Below, one piece after another: positions 1 through 8,885 of a stretch of DNA of 21,691 nt. The DNA is taken from contig NW_014040416.1 in assembly GCF_001186125.1 (NCBI RefSeq), positions 20,048-41,738 on the forward strand, given 5' to 3'. Both the position numbers and the translations under genes were made by a program. This DNA comes from Sphaeroforma arctica JP610. Taxonomy: Eukaryota; Opisthokonta; Ichthyosporea; Ichthyophonida. The notes beneath the pieces were generated by a model. The model was not told the DNA's origin. It saw only the letters and a program-made list of their open reading frames with translations, and did no database searches. Position 1 is the first letter of the stretch. Each line of letters begins with the position of its first letter.

Positions 1-2
1 AC

Positions 3-125
3 CCAAAGTTGCATAAAAAATCCATCAAGTATACCGACGCAAATGCTGAGGCAAATTATCGGATGCGAACGTTCGACTTTATTGAGTTTAAGACAGGTGG
101 TCCTTTATGTAAGCGCCTATTGTGA
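3..125 (+). pseudogene. Possible 3' end of an unrecognised gene
   Basis: A 40-codon frame is open from the window edge to a TGA at 123-125. Its composition is protein-like (a mix of K, D, E, F and Y, ending in TGGPLCKRLL). It carries no domain I recognise. A frame this short can arise by chance, so this is only a candidate tail of a gene or element lying to the left of the window. Confidence 0.2.
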
Positions 126-492
126 TGACACAACTAGAGGTATTCTATAATGTACTATACCTCTAACAGAATACTTGTATATAGATATACTCCATTCAGA
201 TAGTCAGTATACTTGCTATTAATTTAACCAATACCCCAAAACAAGTGAGTGCAACAAGTAAGAAGTTGTACAGGTCGCTGAGTGTCACATTATTATTTTA
301 ATTATCGCCTGACGCTACACTATAAATACACATTTTAAAAAGACGCTGAGTGTCACTGTATAAATGCTGGTCGTAGGTGACCAGTATATCTACATGCTCA
401 GAGTGCAGGCGAGCAACCTCTACACTCTGACTCATCGGTGAGCAGCTACTGAGTACATATCACATTGAACCTTGTGTGAGTATGTATTTTGA
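126..492. other. Non-coding stretch with a short direct repeat
   Basis: No convincing coding frame is seen. A 13-bp word, CGCTGAGTGTCAC, occurs at 276-288 and again at 344-356, 68 bp apart, with a TATAAATA word between them (about 322). This could be flanking host DNA or the eroded outer part of a repeat; nothing else is recognisable. Confidence 0.3.
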
Positions 493-655
493 TGTACAGT
501 GACGGATACGGTATGACCAAAGGAAGCAATAGACCTCTTCCCAAGTGCGAGTCCTAGGCTGTGGGACTCGCATTGAGTCATTATTTGTGTTTCGTGTTTC
601 TATGCTATACGTTTTGGTTTATGGGTTGGCTTTTTGATAATCTGGTCCCTAGATA
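493..655 (-). mobile_element. LTR of element A (shortened copy)
   Basis: This block matches the complete LTR at 11542-11866. Both contain the words CAATAGACCTCTTC (about 528-541 here), TTATTTGTGTTT and TTTTTGATAATCTGGTCCCTAG near the inner edge. It is about half the length of the complete copy. On the minus strand it begins next to a polypurine tract at 661-672, as expected for a 3' LTR of an element read on the minus strand. Confidence 0.6.
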
Positions 656-660
656 CAATA

Positions 661-672
661 GACCCCCAGCTC
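661..672 (-). other. Polypurine tract of element A
   Basis: On the minus strand the sequence reads GAGCTGGGGGTC just before the LTR. The same position in the related copy at 6305-6317 reads AGAGTTGGGGGGC just before TGTAGC. In LTR retrotransposons such a tract primes plus-strand DNA synthesis immediately upstream of the 3' LTR, so it fixes the orientation of the LTR family. Confidence 0.5.
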
Positions 673-1100
673 TGTGCTTCTGAGCCTGCATATGAGTGGA
701 AAGTGGCATCTTATGATACTAGATTATCTGGGGGTTGGTGTTTTTGTACAGGGAAAAACTTGTCCATTAGGGTGGGGGGTACTACCCTATTTAAACTAAT
801 CTATGCCGGGAGTTCTCAACCATGCTCATCGGAATCAGTATTTGCCTGGGTCTCGGTTGATTGGGAGACCGCATCTCAACGGTGGCACTACAACCGAGTC
901 TTTGGTTCTTATCCCTCTGGATTGTAGGCGGAGAATGGTTCTAAGTGAGAAAAGTGAGTGTCCCTCGGTATCAATGAACCCCAGTTGAGTTTCCCGCCTG
1001 GGTGTTTCCTGTTGCTCGCTGATCGTTCATCAGTGCTCGTTGCTGTTGACTTCGTCGGCCTTGATTGCCTTCGCTTGCGTCTGGTGCGTTGTCGGTAGAA
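673..1100 (-). other. 3' non-coding part of element A
   Basis: This lies between the chromodomain-like tail and the polypurine tract. The part at about 673-790 is clearly similar to the reverse complement of about 6160-6305: the words AGAAAGTG/AGTGGCATCTTA, CTAGATTATCT, GTTGGTGTTTTT and AACTTGTCC recur in the same order. This shows that both LTR fragments carry the same element's internal flank. Open frames on the plus strand here are chance. Confidence 0.5.
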
Positions 1101-1680
1101 AGAACATCACCGTCTGCGATGTTTGTTTCATGCATCCAGGTACATTCCCCATTTGTCCATTGTAGTAGGTACTCATGGGATCCATCGCCTCTGTTGGATG
1201 GTCGGTGGTTTAATATCAAGAACTGTGTTTCCGCAGTTGGTTGTACTTGTCTGTCGATAATGAATCTCTCCGATGCATTGGGCTTCTTGACTAGTCCGTC
1301 TAATCAATCACTGACCGAGTTAGGATATTATTGGGCCTTATTCCCATCAAGGTTAGAGACGAAATACTCGTTGCCCTCGTTGCCTACTATTTGGTATGGT
1401 CATAGCGTTGTCTTTTTATTCGTTTCGCCTTGATAACGAATCATTACAATGTTCCCTTCCTGGAAGTGCACGTACTTTTTTTGGGGGTATTTTCGGTCAT
1501 ATACTGCGCGAATTTTCCCTTGGTATTGCGCAACATTGGTGTCTAGTTGTGGTCTGATCGATTCTTCTAGATTTGTCAGACGCGTTTTTTATGGTGCTGT
1601 TGTGCCTGGTGCATTTACTGGCACAATGGAGGCATTTACTTGAGTTTGTCTCCGTTCGAAGTGCACATGGGATTGAGGTG
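1100..1680 (-). mobile_element. Element A: integrase C-terminal part with GPY/F-like and chromodomain-like segments
   Basis: About 1500-1300 on the minus strand reads FQEGNIVMIRY followed by PYQIVGNEGNEYFVSNLDG. This matches the family pattern of a basic small barrel followed by a GPY/F module. About 1190-1110 reads HEYLLQWTNGECTWMHETNI, which has the chromodomain pattern Y-L-x-x-W-x-(6-8)-T-W-x-x-x-x-N-(I/L). In chromoviruses this C-terminal domain binds methylated histone H3 tails and steers integration to heterochromatin. The reading frame is not continuous; this is a fossil. Confidence 0.7.
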
Positions 1681-1682
1681 AT

Positions 1683-2153
1683 TTAGTCTTCTTGATGAAC
1701 ATAGGTTTTGGCCCATCTGAAGAAACGGGTTATGTGAACGCTCACTGCTTCCGGTACCTTTGGCTGGTATGGTCTGGACAACAGGTGTTGTGATTGTGCT
1801 TGCTCGAGGATAATTGAAAGTATGTCATTTACATATTCTGTGCCTTGGTCCGTTTGTATGACTTGTGGAACCCCGTGATCGCATATGATTGGAACTATCG
1901 CTCGTGCGACAGTTGCCGCTGACTTGTGTATCATTGGTCTGAGTACAACATGTGACGAGTGTACACCTAGCCAAACTATATTGTGCCTTGTTCCACTATT
2001 CGATTCTCTCAAGCTATATGTGGCATCCACCTGAATCCTATCGCAGGAAAATGTGGCTGCTATTGATGATTGTAAGGGGTGATAGCCCTTCTTGTGAATT
2101 TCATTTGTAAGACAAGGTACACACCCTTCAATGTATTGGTTTACTTGTTCCAT
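1683..2153 (-). mobile_element. Element A: integrase zinc-binding end and catalytic core
   Basis: An open frame of 156 codons. Residues 1-15 hold the end of the HHCC zinc-binding domain (IEGCVPC). Residues 35-135 form an RNase H-fold rve core, with the first acidic motif in IQVDATYS, a central WLGVHSSHVVLRPM strand pair, the second in IQTDQGTEYVNDIL, and the RPYQPK region just before the third catalytic position. Integrase joins the reverse-transcribed element to host DNA in the nucleus. Length and order fit Ty3/Gypsy. It is preceded on its 5' side by the methyltransferase-like module and followed by the chromodomain-like tail. It is part of a broken polyprotein. Confidence 0.85.
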
Positions 2154-2339
2154 GTGTGACCATCTACTTGAAGTTTGTGTACGGTTTATTCAACTGTGTA
2201 GTGCACCACTTTGTGGTATTGCGCCACGAAATTAGCTCTGACATCGTATTTTACTGTGTCCAGCTCTGTTTATTCCTCCGTGGTCTGTACCCAAAACCTC
2301 TATTTTTGGGTGTCCCTGAGTTTCTGGTCAAATTATAGT

Positions 2340-2790
2340 GACTTTGTGCCTATTTGGCAACTAGTGTGACCCTTCACGGTGTCTTTCCACACGCTGTTGT
2401 GCCTCCTTTCAGGCACGTATTGATCGTGTTCACTACTATCATTGTGGGTCTTGTTCCAGTAGTGACAAGAGTTTGAGGAACAATGTTGCATTTGGGTAAT
2501 AAGGTATACATATTGTGATGCTAGTGGCTTCCTCTATGACTTTTTTTTCAAAAAACCCCTTTGGGATTAACTCCCGGGGAGGGATTGCCCATGTGTTTAT
2601 ATCATCTGCCCACTTCTGAAGTATTCCATTCTGTTCTTTGGTGTATAACTTCTATGTATGTGCATTGTGCGCTGCCGCAAGTAAATTGACGGTGAATTTC
2701 CTAAACCTGCGTTCCGCTTCTTTGTAAAATCGTGGGTGGAGTTTTCAGTATATAGCGGATATCAGTGTGGGCATATTTGTTTCATGGTTT
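2340..2790 (-). mobile_element. Element A: adenine-methyltransferase-like module after RNase H
   Basis: On the minus strand the segment contains KFTVNLLAAAHNAHT, KLYTKEQN, INTWAIPPRELIP and ATSITICIPYYPNATLFLKL. The pattern VDLFAS...Y...W.NPP..L followed by a hydrophobic strand and PYYPN resembles the Dam/N6-adenine-methyltransferase-like region that follows RNase H in DIRS elements and in some Gypsy polyproteins. The equivalent of the catalytic DPPY motif is the NPPW/IPPR position. Copies are present in B (about 6860-7250) and C (about 11990-12290). Enzymatic activity is doubtful. Confidence 0.55.
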
Positions 2791-2798
2791 GTGTATTC

Positions 2799-3340
2799 CT
2801 AAACAGGTTGTTTGTTCTTGTTAGCTTCCTTTAACACATTTGATGTTTTGCTGATTGAATTATCTTCATGAAACCGTGATAGCATGTCGGCGAATCGGTT
2901 GTCTTTGACATGCACATGGATGATTGTGAAGTGGTGGTGTACTGTGTTCTTTTTTTTGCTATCCACTTTGATAGCATCGGAGGCAGCGTTTGCTGTTGGT
3001 GCACCTGGCATAGTGCTTTGTGATCTGTTCACATATTTATATCGCATTTGATGTACTCTGAAAAGTGTTATAGGATGTACACCAGCGCTAGTACCTGTTT
3101 TGTGTTGGTCCCATGTCTTTATTGTGTGAGCTTTAAGACTTTTAAGAAATACAGTTTGTCTCGCCTGACCCTGTCTACGACTTGAAACAAGCAGCCTTTT
3201 ATTACATAATCACTTGCGTCATTCGTGATTTGGAATGATACACCATCCACCGGGTATGCTGGTGTTGCTGAAAATGTTATAGCGTCATTGAGTTCTTCCC
3301 CTTTCTTAATGAGACCAGGTGTTCAAAAGTTCACTATGTT
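2799..3340 (-). mobile_element. Element A: RNase H domain
   Basis: The start is visible at about 3245-3130 on the minus strand as VSFQITNDASDYVIKGCLFQ, which matches the Ty3/Gypsy RNase H opening with the TDAS motif. The end lies at about 2935-2870 as HHFTIIHVHVKDNRFADMLS, the family's HV-x-G-K-D-N-x-x-A-D-x-L-S-R motif. RNase H removes the RNA strand during reverse transcription. Between them the frame is not continuous. The domain connects RT (3380-3670) with the methyltransferase-like module. Confidence 0.75.
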
Positions 3341-3379
3341 CTGGTTCGTTTTCACTTTCATGAGATTGTGCAAGTGTTT

Positions 3380-3670
3380 CGTTATATGTGCATATTGTGG
3401 TATATGGTCCCGCAACGACGTAAGTCCCTTTTGGTTAATGGCAGTGGCCAGTCAATTGTTTTGTGTCCTTGCCTTGATTTCTTAGTCTGTCTTGAGCTCT
3501 TGTATCGCTTTTCAAGCTTAAGAATTGGTCTACACAAGCGTTCTGCTCTCACCACGTCCATGCTACTGTCGTGAAGTTCATTAAGCCATTTCTTCATTAG
3601 GTAGTCTGAGTCCTGGGCAAGTTACCAATGATTGATAAGCTGTAATCCTCGACGTTGTTATCTGTTTTAG
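3380..3670 (-). mobile_element. Element A: C-terminal end of reverse transcriptase
   Basis: The minus strand at 3597-3382 reads MKKWLNELHDSSMDVVRAERL and then TIDWPLPLTKRDLRR. This fits the thumb/connection end of Ty3/Gypsy RT (family pattern: H-L-x-x-L..., then I-x-x-W-P-x-P-x-(T/N)-x-x-x-(L/V)-R-x-F-x-G). Upstream RT motifs are not convincingly seen. The nuclease gene ends about 55 bp further upstream, at 3726. Confidence 0.65.
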
Positions 3671-3725
3671 CCTCGGTCGTGTCAGTTTGTTGTAGCAATT
3701 CCTATACTAGCGAAGAGTGTTGTAC

Positions 3726-5683
3726 CTATAGTATGTTGGTACTCGCGAACATGTCTTTCGCCACCGATACAAAATATATTATGTCACGACAATCAGTCAT
3801 ACTATCATACTTGTTGGCTGGCCACTAGGGGAACACACTCATTTTAGGTATCGTATCCATCTCAGGATCAGATATTTTATCTCCGACGCGTGATCTGATT
3901 AAAGTATACTCGCTCGTAAAGCCACTGATTGCAATGCACTCATTGTGATCGACTCCTATCACTGCCCTTCATGGCTATATTGTATAGCTCTGTTAACCAT
4001 TGATCTACTTATGGTATCAATTTTTTTGTTAGGACCAATGCTAATTTGTAGAACAACTAATACATCCATTAGTTTCTTCGTCATTGGTCTTCCTATTGAC
4101 GCTCCCACGTAATATATATATGTAGTGTCCTTCGTATCCTCTTTGTCAACAGGTTGTCCTAGGTCTACTTTTGATTATACTGTGCGCCTCTTTTGCCGTA
4201 TCGTTGATCTTACTGTTAGTGCTTTGTGTTTTTTTGAAGTATTCGGATATCACCCACGATTCTACTTCGACCTTTTCATGTTGCAATGTCGCTTGTGTGT
4301 ACTCCTCGAATTTAACTTTCTGAAGCTGTGCTAACAAGGCGCGCTGACGTACCGCACAATCTTTCAACAAAGCTGATGGATTAACTTCAATTTTGGTTGG
4401 TTCTTCTAATGCGGTGCTTCTGCTACTTTCTTGGGCATTCAGACGGCCAATAATTTGTTCACCGTTGTTGCCCTCAGGAATCGTCACACCAAAAGATACA
4501 GTATAGCTACGTAACTCCGTAACCAGCATGACAGCAGTCGATATTGTAGGCACAGATTCTTTCCATGGTAAAAACGGAGAGGGGTAGGGCGCACATGGAT
4601 GAGAAAGAATACTGTACTAGCCATTGGTCCATCGCTCGGCAACTGCACAGTTCACTAAAACCATATCTAACCATGGTCCTTCTGCATTAGGAAATCCATT
4701 ACTGGAAAGAGTTTGCAGAACCCATGCGGGTACATCGCTTATATAAAAGTTGATTTGATTGTGCGGGGATCGTATAATGACTACCCAAAAAGTATTTTAT
4801 CCACCTGTCTCGTCTCGCTTTATACCCTTTGTCTATATACTTCATTGTGTATCTTTTCAATCAGTTCTGCTAGTGTAGATTTAACTGTTTCTGATGCAAG
4901 AGCTTGTATGTACCAATGCTTGTTCGACGTCGATAATCTGATTGACAGAATCGTGCACATGTATGAATGACTTAGTAAAATCCATGTCGGTTACATTTCC
5001 GTGAAACGTTCTGGCCTTGATGGTATCATTGGATGTGGGGTGTGAAACACAGAAGTCGTCCCATGAAAGTGAAAGCTACTGTCTTACAGCCTGTAAATCT
5101 AATATGTCTACTACACCCCTCCTATATCGTGTATCAAATATCAAATTGTTACCTCCGAATACTAAGTAGTCAATGTCATATGCTAGGATATATTCTATAT
5201 ATTCAATACGTTGCAAGTGCACTAATTGCTGCTCCGCTTCAGTAGGCGCTAGTATATAGTGCACACCCATTTTGGGTAGTAGTCTCATAATATTATATGC
5301 TGCGGTTATGTTGTGTGCCCCTACGTAAACTCTGCATGCAGAATCAATATCGAATTGATCGAGTTCCTCTCTGTTCACTTCATGCTTGCGATCTCTGCTT
5401 TCCGCTCGTGATGCATTTACTAGTTTCCTGGCAATCGATAGCCATCAAGCACACATATGGGAGGGTGTGTCGGACTACCCCATACCAAAGTAAGCGTGAG
5501 ACAACTTTCAATGTGCAGTAGAAACGGGTCCCAGTCGTTGTATATTACGATACTCTTGGCGTGTAATGACAGGTATGTGTGGACCAGAAATGACATATCA
5601 ATTCCAACACTACCATTTGTACTGGAGCAATTCATAATAGTCATATACAGTCTTACTCGTAGCATCAAGTCCTTAACTCCCAT
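3726..5683 (-). pseudogene. Broken XPG/FEN1/EXO1-type structure-specific nuclease with a long C-terminal extension
   Basis: The start ATG at 5683 opens MGVKDL, the usual Met-Gly start of XPG-family nucleases, whose N-terminal glycine sits at the active site. The XPG-N region (about residues 1-90) shows GSVGIDMSFLVHTYLS and CVLDGYRLPG. The XPG-I region (5378-5076) shows MGVHYILAPTEAEQQLVHL and AYDIDYLVFG. The D, D, E-A-E and D-x-D metal-binding acidic residues are therefore all recognisable. Members cut flap or branched DNA in replication, repair or transposition. Behind the nuclease, minus-strand coding continues to about 3726: 4553-4146 is a lysine/glutamate-rich, probably helical 135-codon piece, and about 4110-3985 includes ASIGRPMTKKLMDVLVVLQI. 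I do not recognise this extension. The frame is interrupted several times, so it is not functional as read. It could be a host gene, or the XPG-bearing protein of an Academ-type DNA transposon. Confidence 0.7.
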
Positions 5684-5979
5684 CGTGTGATCGTGATAAG
5701 GGCGCCCATTGATCTCTCCATTGCGAAACAACTTGAAGCGTACAACTGGCAGTACGCTGAAATAAATAGTCAGACGTGAAAGAGCATACTCGAATGCATG
5801 GGTCTACTATTTTTTATAGCTATACACGAGTTATAATTAAGCGCATACGCGTATCGCAAGCTACTATACTAACCGTGTGTGAGTGTGCGTGTGTGCATAT
5901 TTTGTTATGATTATATTCATTTTACCATTTCACGTGTGAATATTTTCCCATGGTTTCTCGTCTTATTTCTATTTTGATT
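5684..5979. other. Upstream region of the nuclease gene
   Basis: No gene is seen. There is a short GT-rich run at about 5875-5898 (GTGTGTGAGTGTGCGTGTGTG). This would hold the promoter of the minus-strand nuclease gene, but I see no clear TATA element at a convincing distance. Confidence 0.3.
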
Positions 5980-6050
5980 TTCTTTGATCATCATTTTTCT
6001 TTCTTCTTCTTTCTTTCTTATTAGGGGGGGGAGGGGGGGGGGGGGGGTGG
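5980..6050 (+). repeat. Polypyrimidine run followed by a long G-tract
   Basis: About 5980-6020 is an almost pure T/C run (TTTCTTTCTTCTTCTTTCTTTC type). It is followed by G7-GAG-G15 and TGG between 6024 and 6050. This is simple-sequence DNA with G-quadruplex potential on the plus strand. It could also be the overgrown polypurine tract of another lost element, but no LTR can be shown after it. Confidence 0.7.
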
Positions 6051-6159
6051 ATCTAAAAAACCCAAACTAGAGGGTAACGTAGCGTCGGACTCCAGTAAAC
6101 GTACGCTACTATTCACTATCCCGCTAGGGTAGTGGTTAGTGGCTACCTCTCGATTAATA
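6051..6159. other. Short unassigned stretch
   Basis: Nothing recognisable is seen between the G-tract and the start of similarity to the internal flank of the A-family elements. Confidence 0.3.
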
Positions 6160-6593
6160 GGTAATATGTAAGAATACGTAATGGTGGCCGATTTTCATCT
6201 TAACCCCCTAAGGGACAAGTTTTCCCCTATCCAAAAACACCAACTTCTAGATAATCTAGCACTGTAAGATGTCACTTTCTACTCCTACGCAGGCTAAAAA
6301 GCATAGAGTTGGGGGGCTGTAGCATCCAGGGACCAGATCATCATAAAGCCAATCCAAATCTCAAAACCTCAGAATCATCAACTATTGAATTTTGGAATTG
6401 GGATTCGAATATTCTTGATATTAGAGTCATCAGAAATATTAGAGGTAGAGCAGGTATGTTATACCGGGACTCCGCGTGTGAGAGAAACACTCAAGTATAA
6501 ACCAGAGTCTAGTGACATAGTAAACACAAATAAAGACCTAGTTCGGTTCTCTCAGCCTATGGACTTTTCCTAGCTGAGATAACTGTACTTGAG
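6160..6593 (+). mobile_element. A-family 3' end: internal flank, polypurine tract and LTR fragment
   Basis: Positions 6160-6304 match the reverse complement of about 673-790 of element A. Positions 6305-6317 form a polypurine tract (AGAGTTGGGGGGC). The LTR starts at 6318 with TGTAGCATCCAGGGACC and runs to about 6593, covering most of an LTR when compared with 11866-11542 read on the minus strand. This fragment is read on the plus strand, opposite to A and B. It is cut off where the next LTR fragment begins. Confidence 0.7.
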
Positions 6594-6757
6594 TGTAGCG
6601 TATGGAGAGTAGAATGTATACGATTAAGGATACAATAGACCTCTTCACATCAAGTACGATTATCTCGGGGAAAAGTCCTTAGTATGAGAGAACCAAACTG
6701 AGGCTTTATTTGTGTTTTCACTAGACTCAGGATCTACTTGAGTGTTTTTCTCGTATT
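6594..6757 (-). mobile_element. LTR fragment attached to element B
   Basis: Read on the plus strand this starts TGTAGCGTATGGAGAGTAG and continues through GGATACAATAGACCTCTTC, matching 11542-11705 of the complete LTR. Read on the minus strand it is the last half of an LTR, ending in CTACA. It follows the pol remnant of B. About 100 bp of it is an inverted repeat of the neighbouring fragment (about 6485-6590). Confidence 0.7.
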
Positions 6758-7250
6758 ATGTTGCCCGTGGTGCATCTCCAGGGTAAACTGGTTGTGATGC
6801 TGCAACATGTATGGCAGGTTGTTCCCGCGTTGAGTCAAAGTATGGAGACTTCACTCCCATCTTGGCGATTAATGTGACACCCCATGGGGTCTTGCCACAA
6901 GCTTTCTTGCCTTCCTTGAGGAAACTATTGTTTGTGTTTCCACTAGCATCGGGTCTTTTTCTAGTAAAGGCGAGAATTTTGTAAACCACGATGCATTGGG
7001 GTAGTATGGTACACATATCGTGATACTGGTTGCCTGTTCAATAGCTTTGTCAAGGACATTAGGATATGAGTTCCCACGGTGGGTTAGCCCACGCATTAAC
7101 TTCCTGCGCCCACTTTTGTTGTAACGCATTATGTTCATTGGTGTAGTATTTATCTGTGTGTGCATTGTGTGCCGATGCAAATAGATCTACTGTGAGTTTC
7201 CCAAACCGTCGTTCAGTTTCTTAGTAGAATCTGGAGTGTGATATTCAGTC
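6758..7250 (-). mobile_element. Element B: adenine-methyltransferase-like module
   Basis: This is the best-preserved of the three copies. The minus strand shows RRFGKLTVDLFASAHNAHT, DKYYTNEHNALQQKW, VNAWANPPWELI and ATSITICVPYYPNASWFTKF, then a tail with KTPWGVTLIAKMG. NPPW occupies the place of the DPPY catalytic motif of N6-adenine methyltransferases. Its position right after RNase H is as in A. Confidence 0.6.
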
Positions 7251-7354
7251 TGTGGTTAGTATGGTTATGGGCATGTTATTTTCCAAGGTGGTGTACTCTT
7301 GGCTGTTGTGTGTTGTCTCGTCCGCTTCTTTTGATACATTTAAAGTTTAAGTAT

Positions 7355-7440
7355 TAAAAGTGTCTTCGTGTAGACTCGACAACAGATCTGCCATCTGGTT
7401 GTCCTTGCCTGGAACGTGTATGATAGAGAAGTGGTGTGTA
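7355..7440 (-). mobile_element. Element B: end of RNase H
   Basis: The minus strand reads HHFSIIHVPGKDNQMADLLS, a near-perfect match to the end motif of Ty3/Gypsy RNase H (HVPGKDNxxADxLSR). It is closely similar to 2935-2870 of A. Confidence 0.75.
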
Positions 7441-7590
7441 GGTATTGCCATTAATTTTTATGTCAATGTGCAAGCGTTTGTCTCGTGGTGCGGGAAGTAA
7501 GCATAAAGGTTGGCAATTTATGTCATTTGCATCTATTAACAACGGTTCCTCATCTGTATGTACATTGGGCCTATCAGCCTGGTCAATCAT
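7441..7590 (-). mobile_element. Element B: protease-like start
   Basis: The frame at 7590-7354 contains PLLIDANDINCQPLCLLPAP, then KRLHIDIKINGNTYTPLL. The last part resembles the strand that leads into the active-site D-T-G of retroviral-type aspartic proteases. It follows the gag zinc knuckle, as expected. The rest of the protease is not seen. Confidence 0.4.
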
Positions 7591-7639
7591 GTTTGCTTCC
7601 GCCCACCCGTTGTTTCAGTGCTCATCACCCTCTGTGATG

Positions 7640-8885
7640 TCATCTACCTTGCCGGAGGCAATGGACAGTCTTGCTATTTGTACGTCTTTTTTTACCTGTT
7701 CCTCAGCCTGCTTGGTCTGATTCGAAGCCTTCGTGGGACATTTACTGAAGCGGTGTGGGGCTGGCATCACGTTACAATAAGGACATGCACGTGCTTTTTG
7801 TTCACAGTATTAGTGCTATTCTGAACATGGCTGTGGTTGGTTGTCTGCGTATTTTGTCGCTTGCGCTGCTCTCTCATTTGCTCTCTTAGCATACGATCGC
7901 CTTACACATTAGATGCCGTTCTTATGTTTGCCTCAGTCATAGTGTGAAACTTAGTGTGTTCGATACCCGATAAGTGTCCCTCACTCCCATCAGGTTGTTT
8001 GTCTGCCATAATGAGAGCATCCACCTGCACTTGTTGTCTGTAGTACATCAGTGCTTGGTATCTCTGGGCTTTGAGGAGTTGGAAATGTATGGCTTCTTTA
8101 TATGAGTTGCGGTAACGCTCCTCTAACATCTTCATTGTCTTATGCGCACGCTCTGTGCGCACGTCGACGTTCAGTGTCTTATTCTGCATGTCATTGGAAA
8201 CCTTCTCTAACAGATAGTTTTCTGGATAGGTCTGAGTCTTTCAAAAATGATTCTATTGAATTGTTCAGGATCCTTGAAATGCTTGGTCGTCTGCGTATCA
8301 GAGTCTCTTAAGTTATTGAGCGCTGCCTTGGTCTTCTCCATCGCATCAGTGAAATCTAATGGGTTTCTCACCAGTGCTGGGTACTGACACAGTGGCATGG
8401 ACTTTGCTAAGAATAGGTCTCTACATTGCGTAGTGAATTCTATAATGTCCTCGCAATTTTCCATTCTGAAGTGACTATCTTTGGGTAGCTTCGGAAATTA
8501 TGAAGTCCTTAATAGTTTTGCGAGAGACGGTTCATTTATCTGGTCGCCTAGGCGTGCACGCATGAGCTCTAACTCACTAATGTATTGACTTATTTGATTA
8601 ATTTCATCCTCCTTATCGTCCCCACACTCATTGATAGCTAGATCATATCTTCGTCTGAGCTCCTTGTCAACGAGTTACATGCGTTGTTATGGTTACTGAT
8701 CATGAATGCCTACTTTTGTCTATTTCTAGGCGCATTACTGAAGCTAGTATGGGTACCCCACCCGGTGTGGGCTGGCCGGAGCCACTGTCTGGGCTTGGCC
8801 CCCTCATTGGACTGACACTTGCGCCATCCGTGCCCACGCCATCTTCTTCCCCGCCATACACGCCTGCTCTGGTTGCTGTTGGCAT
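7640..8885 (-). mobile_element. Element B: gag with capsid-like part and zinc knuckle
   Basis: The likely start is the ATG at 8885. It is followed by a Gly/Ser/Pro-rich stretch (8885-8700), a charged helical stretch at about 8650-8520 (INQISQYISELELMRARLGD), a capsid-like helical part at 8464-8207 beginning MENCEDIIEFTTQCRDLFLA, a second helical part at 8189-7902 (KMLEERYRNSYKEAIHFQLL), and a nucleocapsid knuckle at about 7790-7740, CPYCNVMPAPHRFSKC. The knuckle spacing is C-x2-C-x6-H-x4-C, two residues longer than the common C-x2-C-x4-H-x4-C. Gag forms the particle and the knuckle binds RNA. The frame is interrupted a few times. Confidence 0.7.

Larger units (their letters stand above)
493..3670 (-). 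mobile_element. Fossil Ty3/Gypsy chromovirus-like element A
   Basis: This is a minus-strand remnant of an LTR retrotransposon. In reading order it has the end of RT (about 3670-3380), RNase H (about 3340-2850), a methyltransferase-like module (about 2790-2340), integrase (2153-1683), a GPY/F-like segment (about 1500-1300), a chromodomain-like segment (about 1190-1110), a polypurine tract (661-672) and an LTR (655-493). The order RT, RNase H, integrase, chromodomain is diagnostic of the chromovirus branch of Ty3/Gypsy. Gag, protease and the first part of RT are not seen. The element is old and broken, with more than ten breaks. It shares LTR and pol sequence with B (6758-8885) and C (11915-12290). 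On its 5' side lies the XPG-type nuclease gene. Confidence 0.85.
6594..8885 (-). mobile_element. Fossil Ty3/Gypsy element B (same family as A)
   Basis: A minus-strand remnant with, in order: gag (8885-7640) ending in a zinc knuckle, a protease-like start (about 7590-7440), the RNase H end (about 7435-7355), the methyltransferase-like module (about 7250-6760) and an LTR fragment (6757-6594). RT and integrase are not seen. The RNase H and methyltransferase-like parts are clearly related to those of A and C. The element is broken, with roughly ten breaks, and old, though individual parts are better preserved than in A. The 29-bp tandem repeat lies on its 5' side. Confidence 0.8.

Noticed and set aside
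634-1643. Plus-strand open frames over the 3' part of element A
   Set aside because: They are shadows opposite the minus-strand integrase tail and chromodomain, with no domain and a hydrophobic, Cys/Ser-rich composition.
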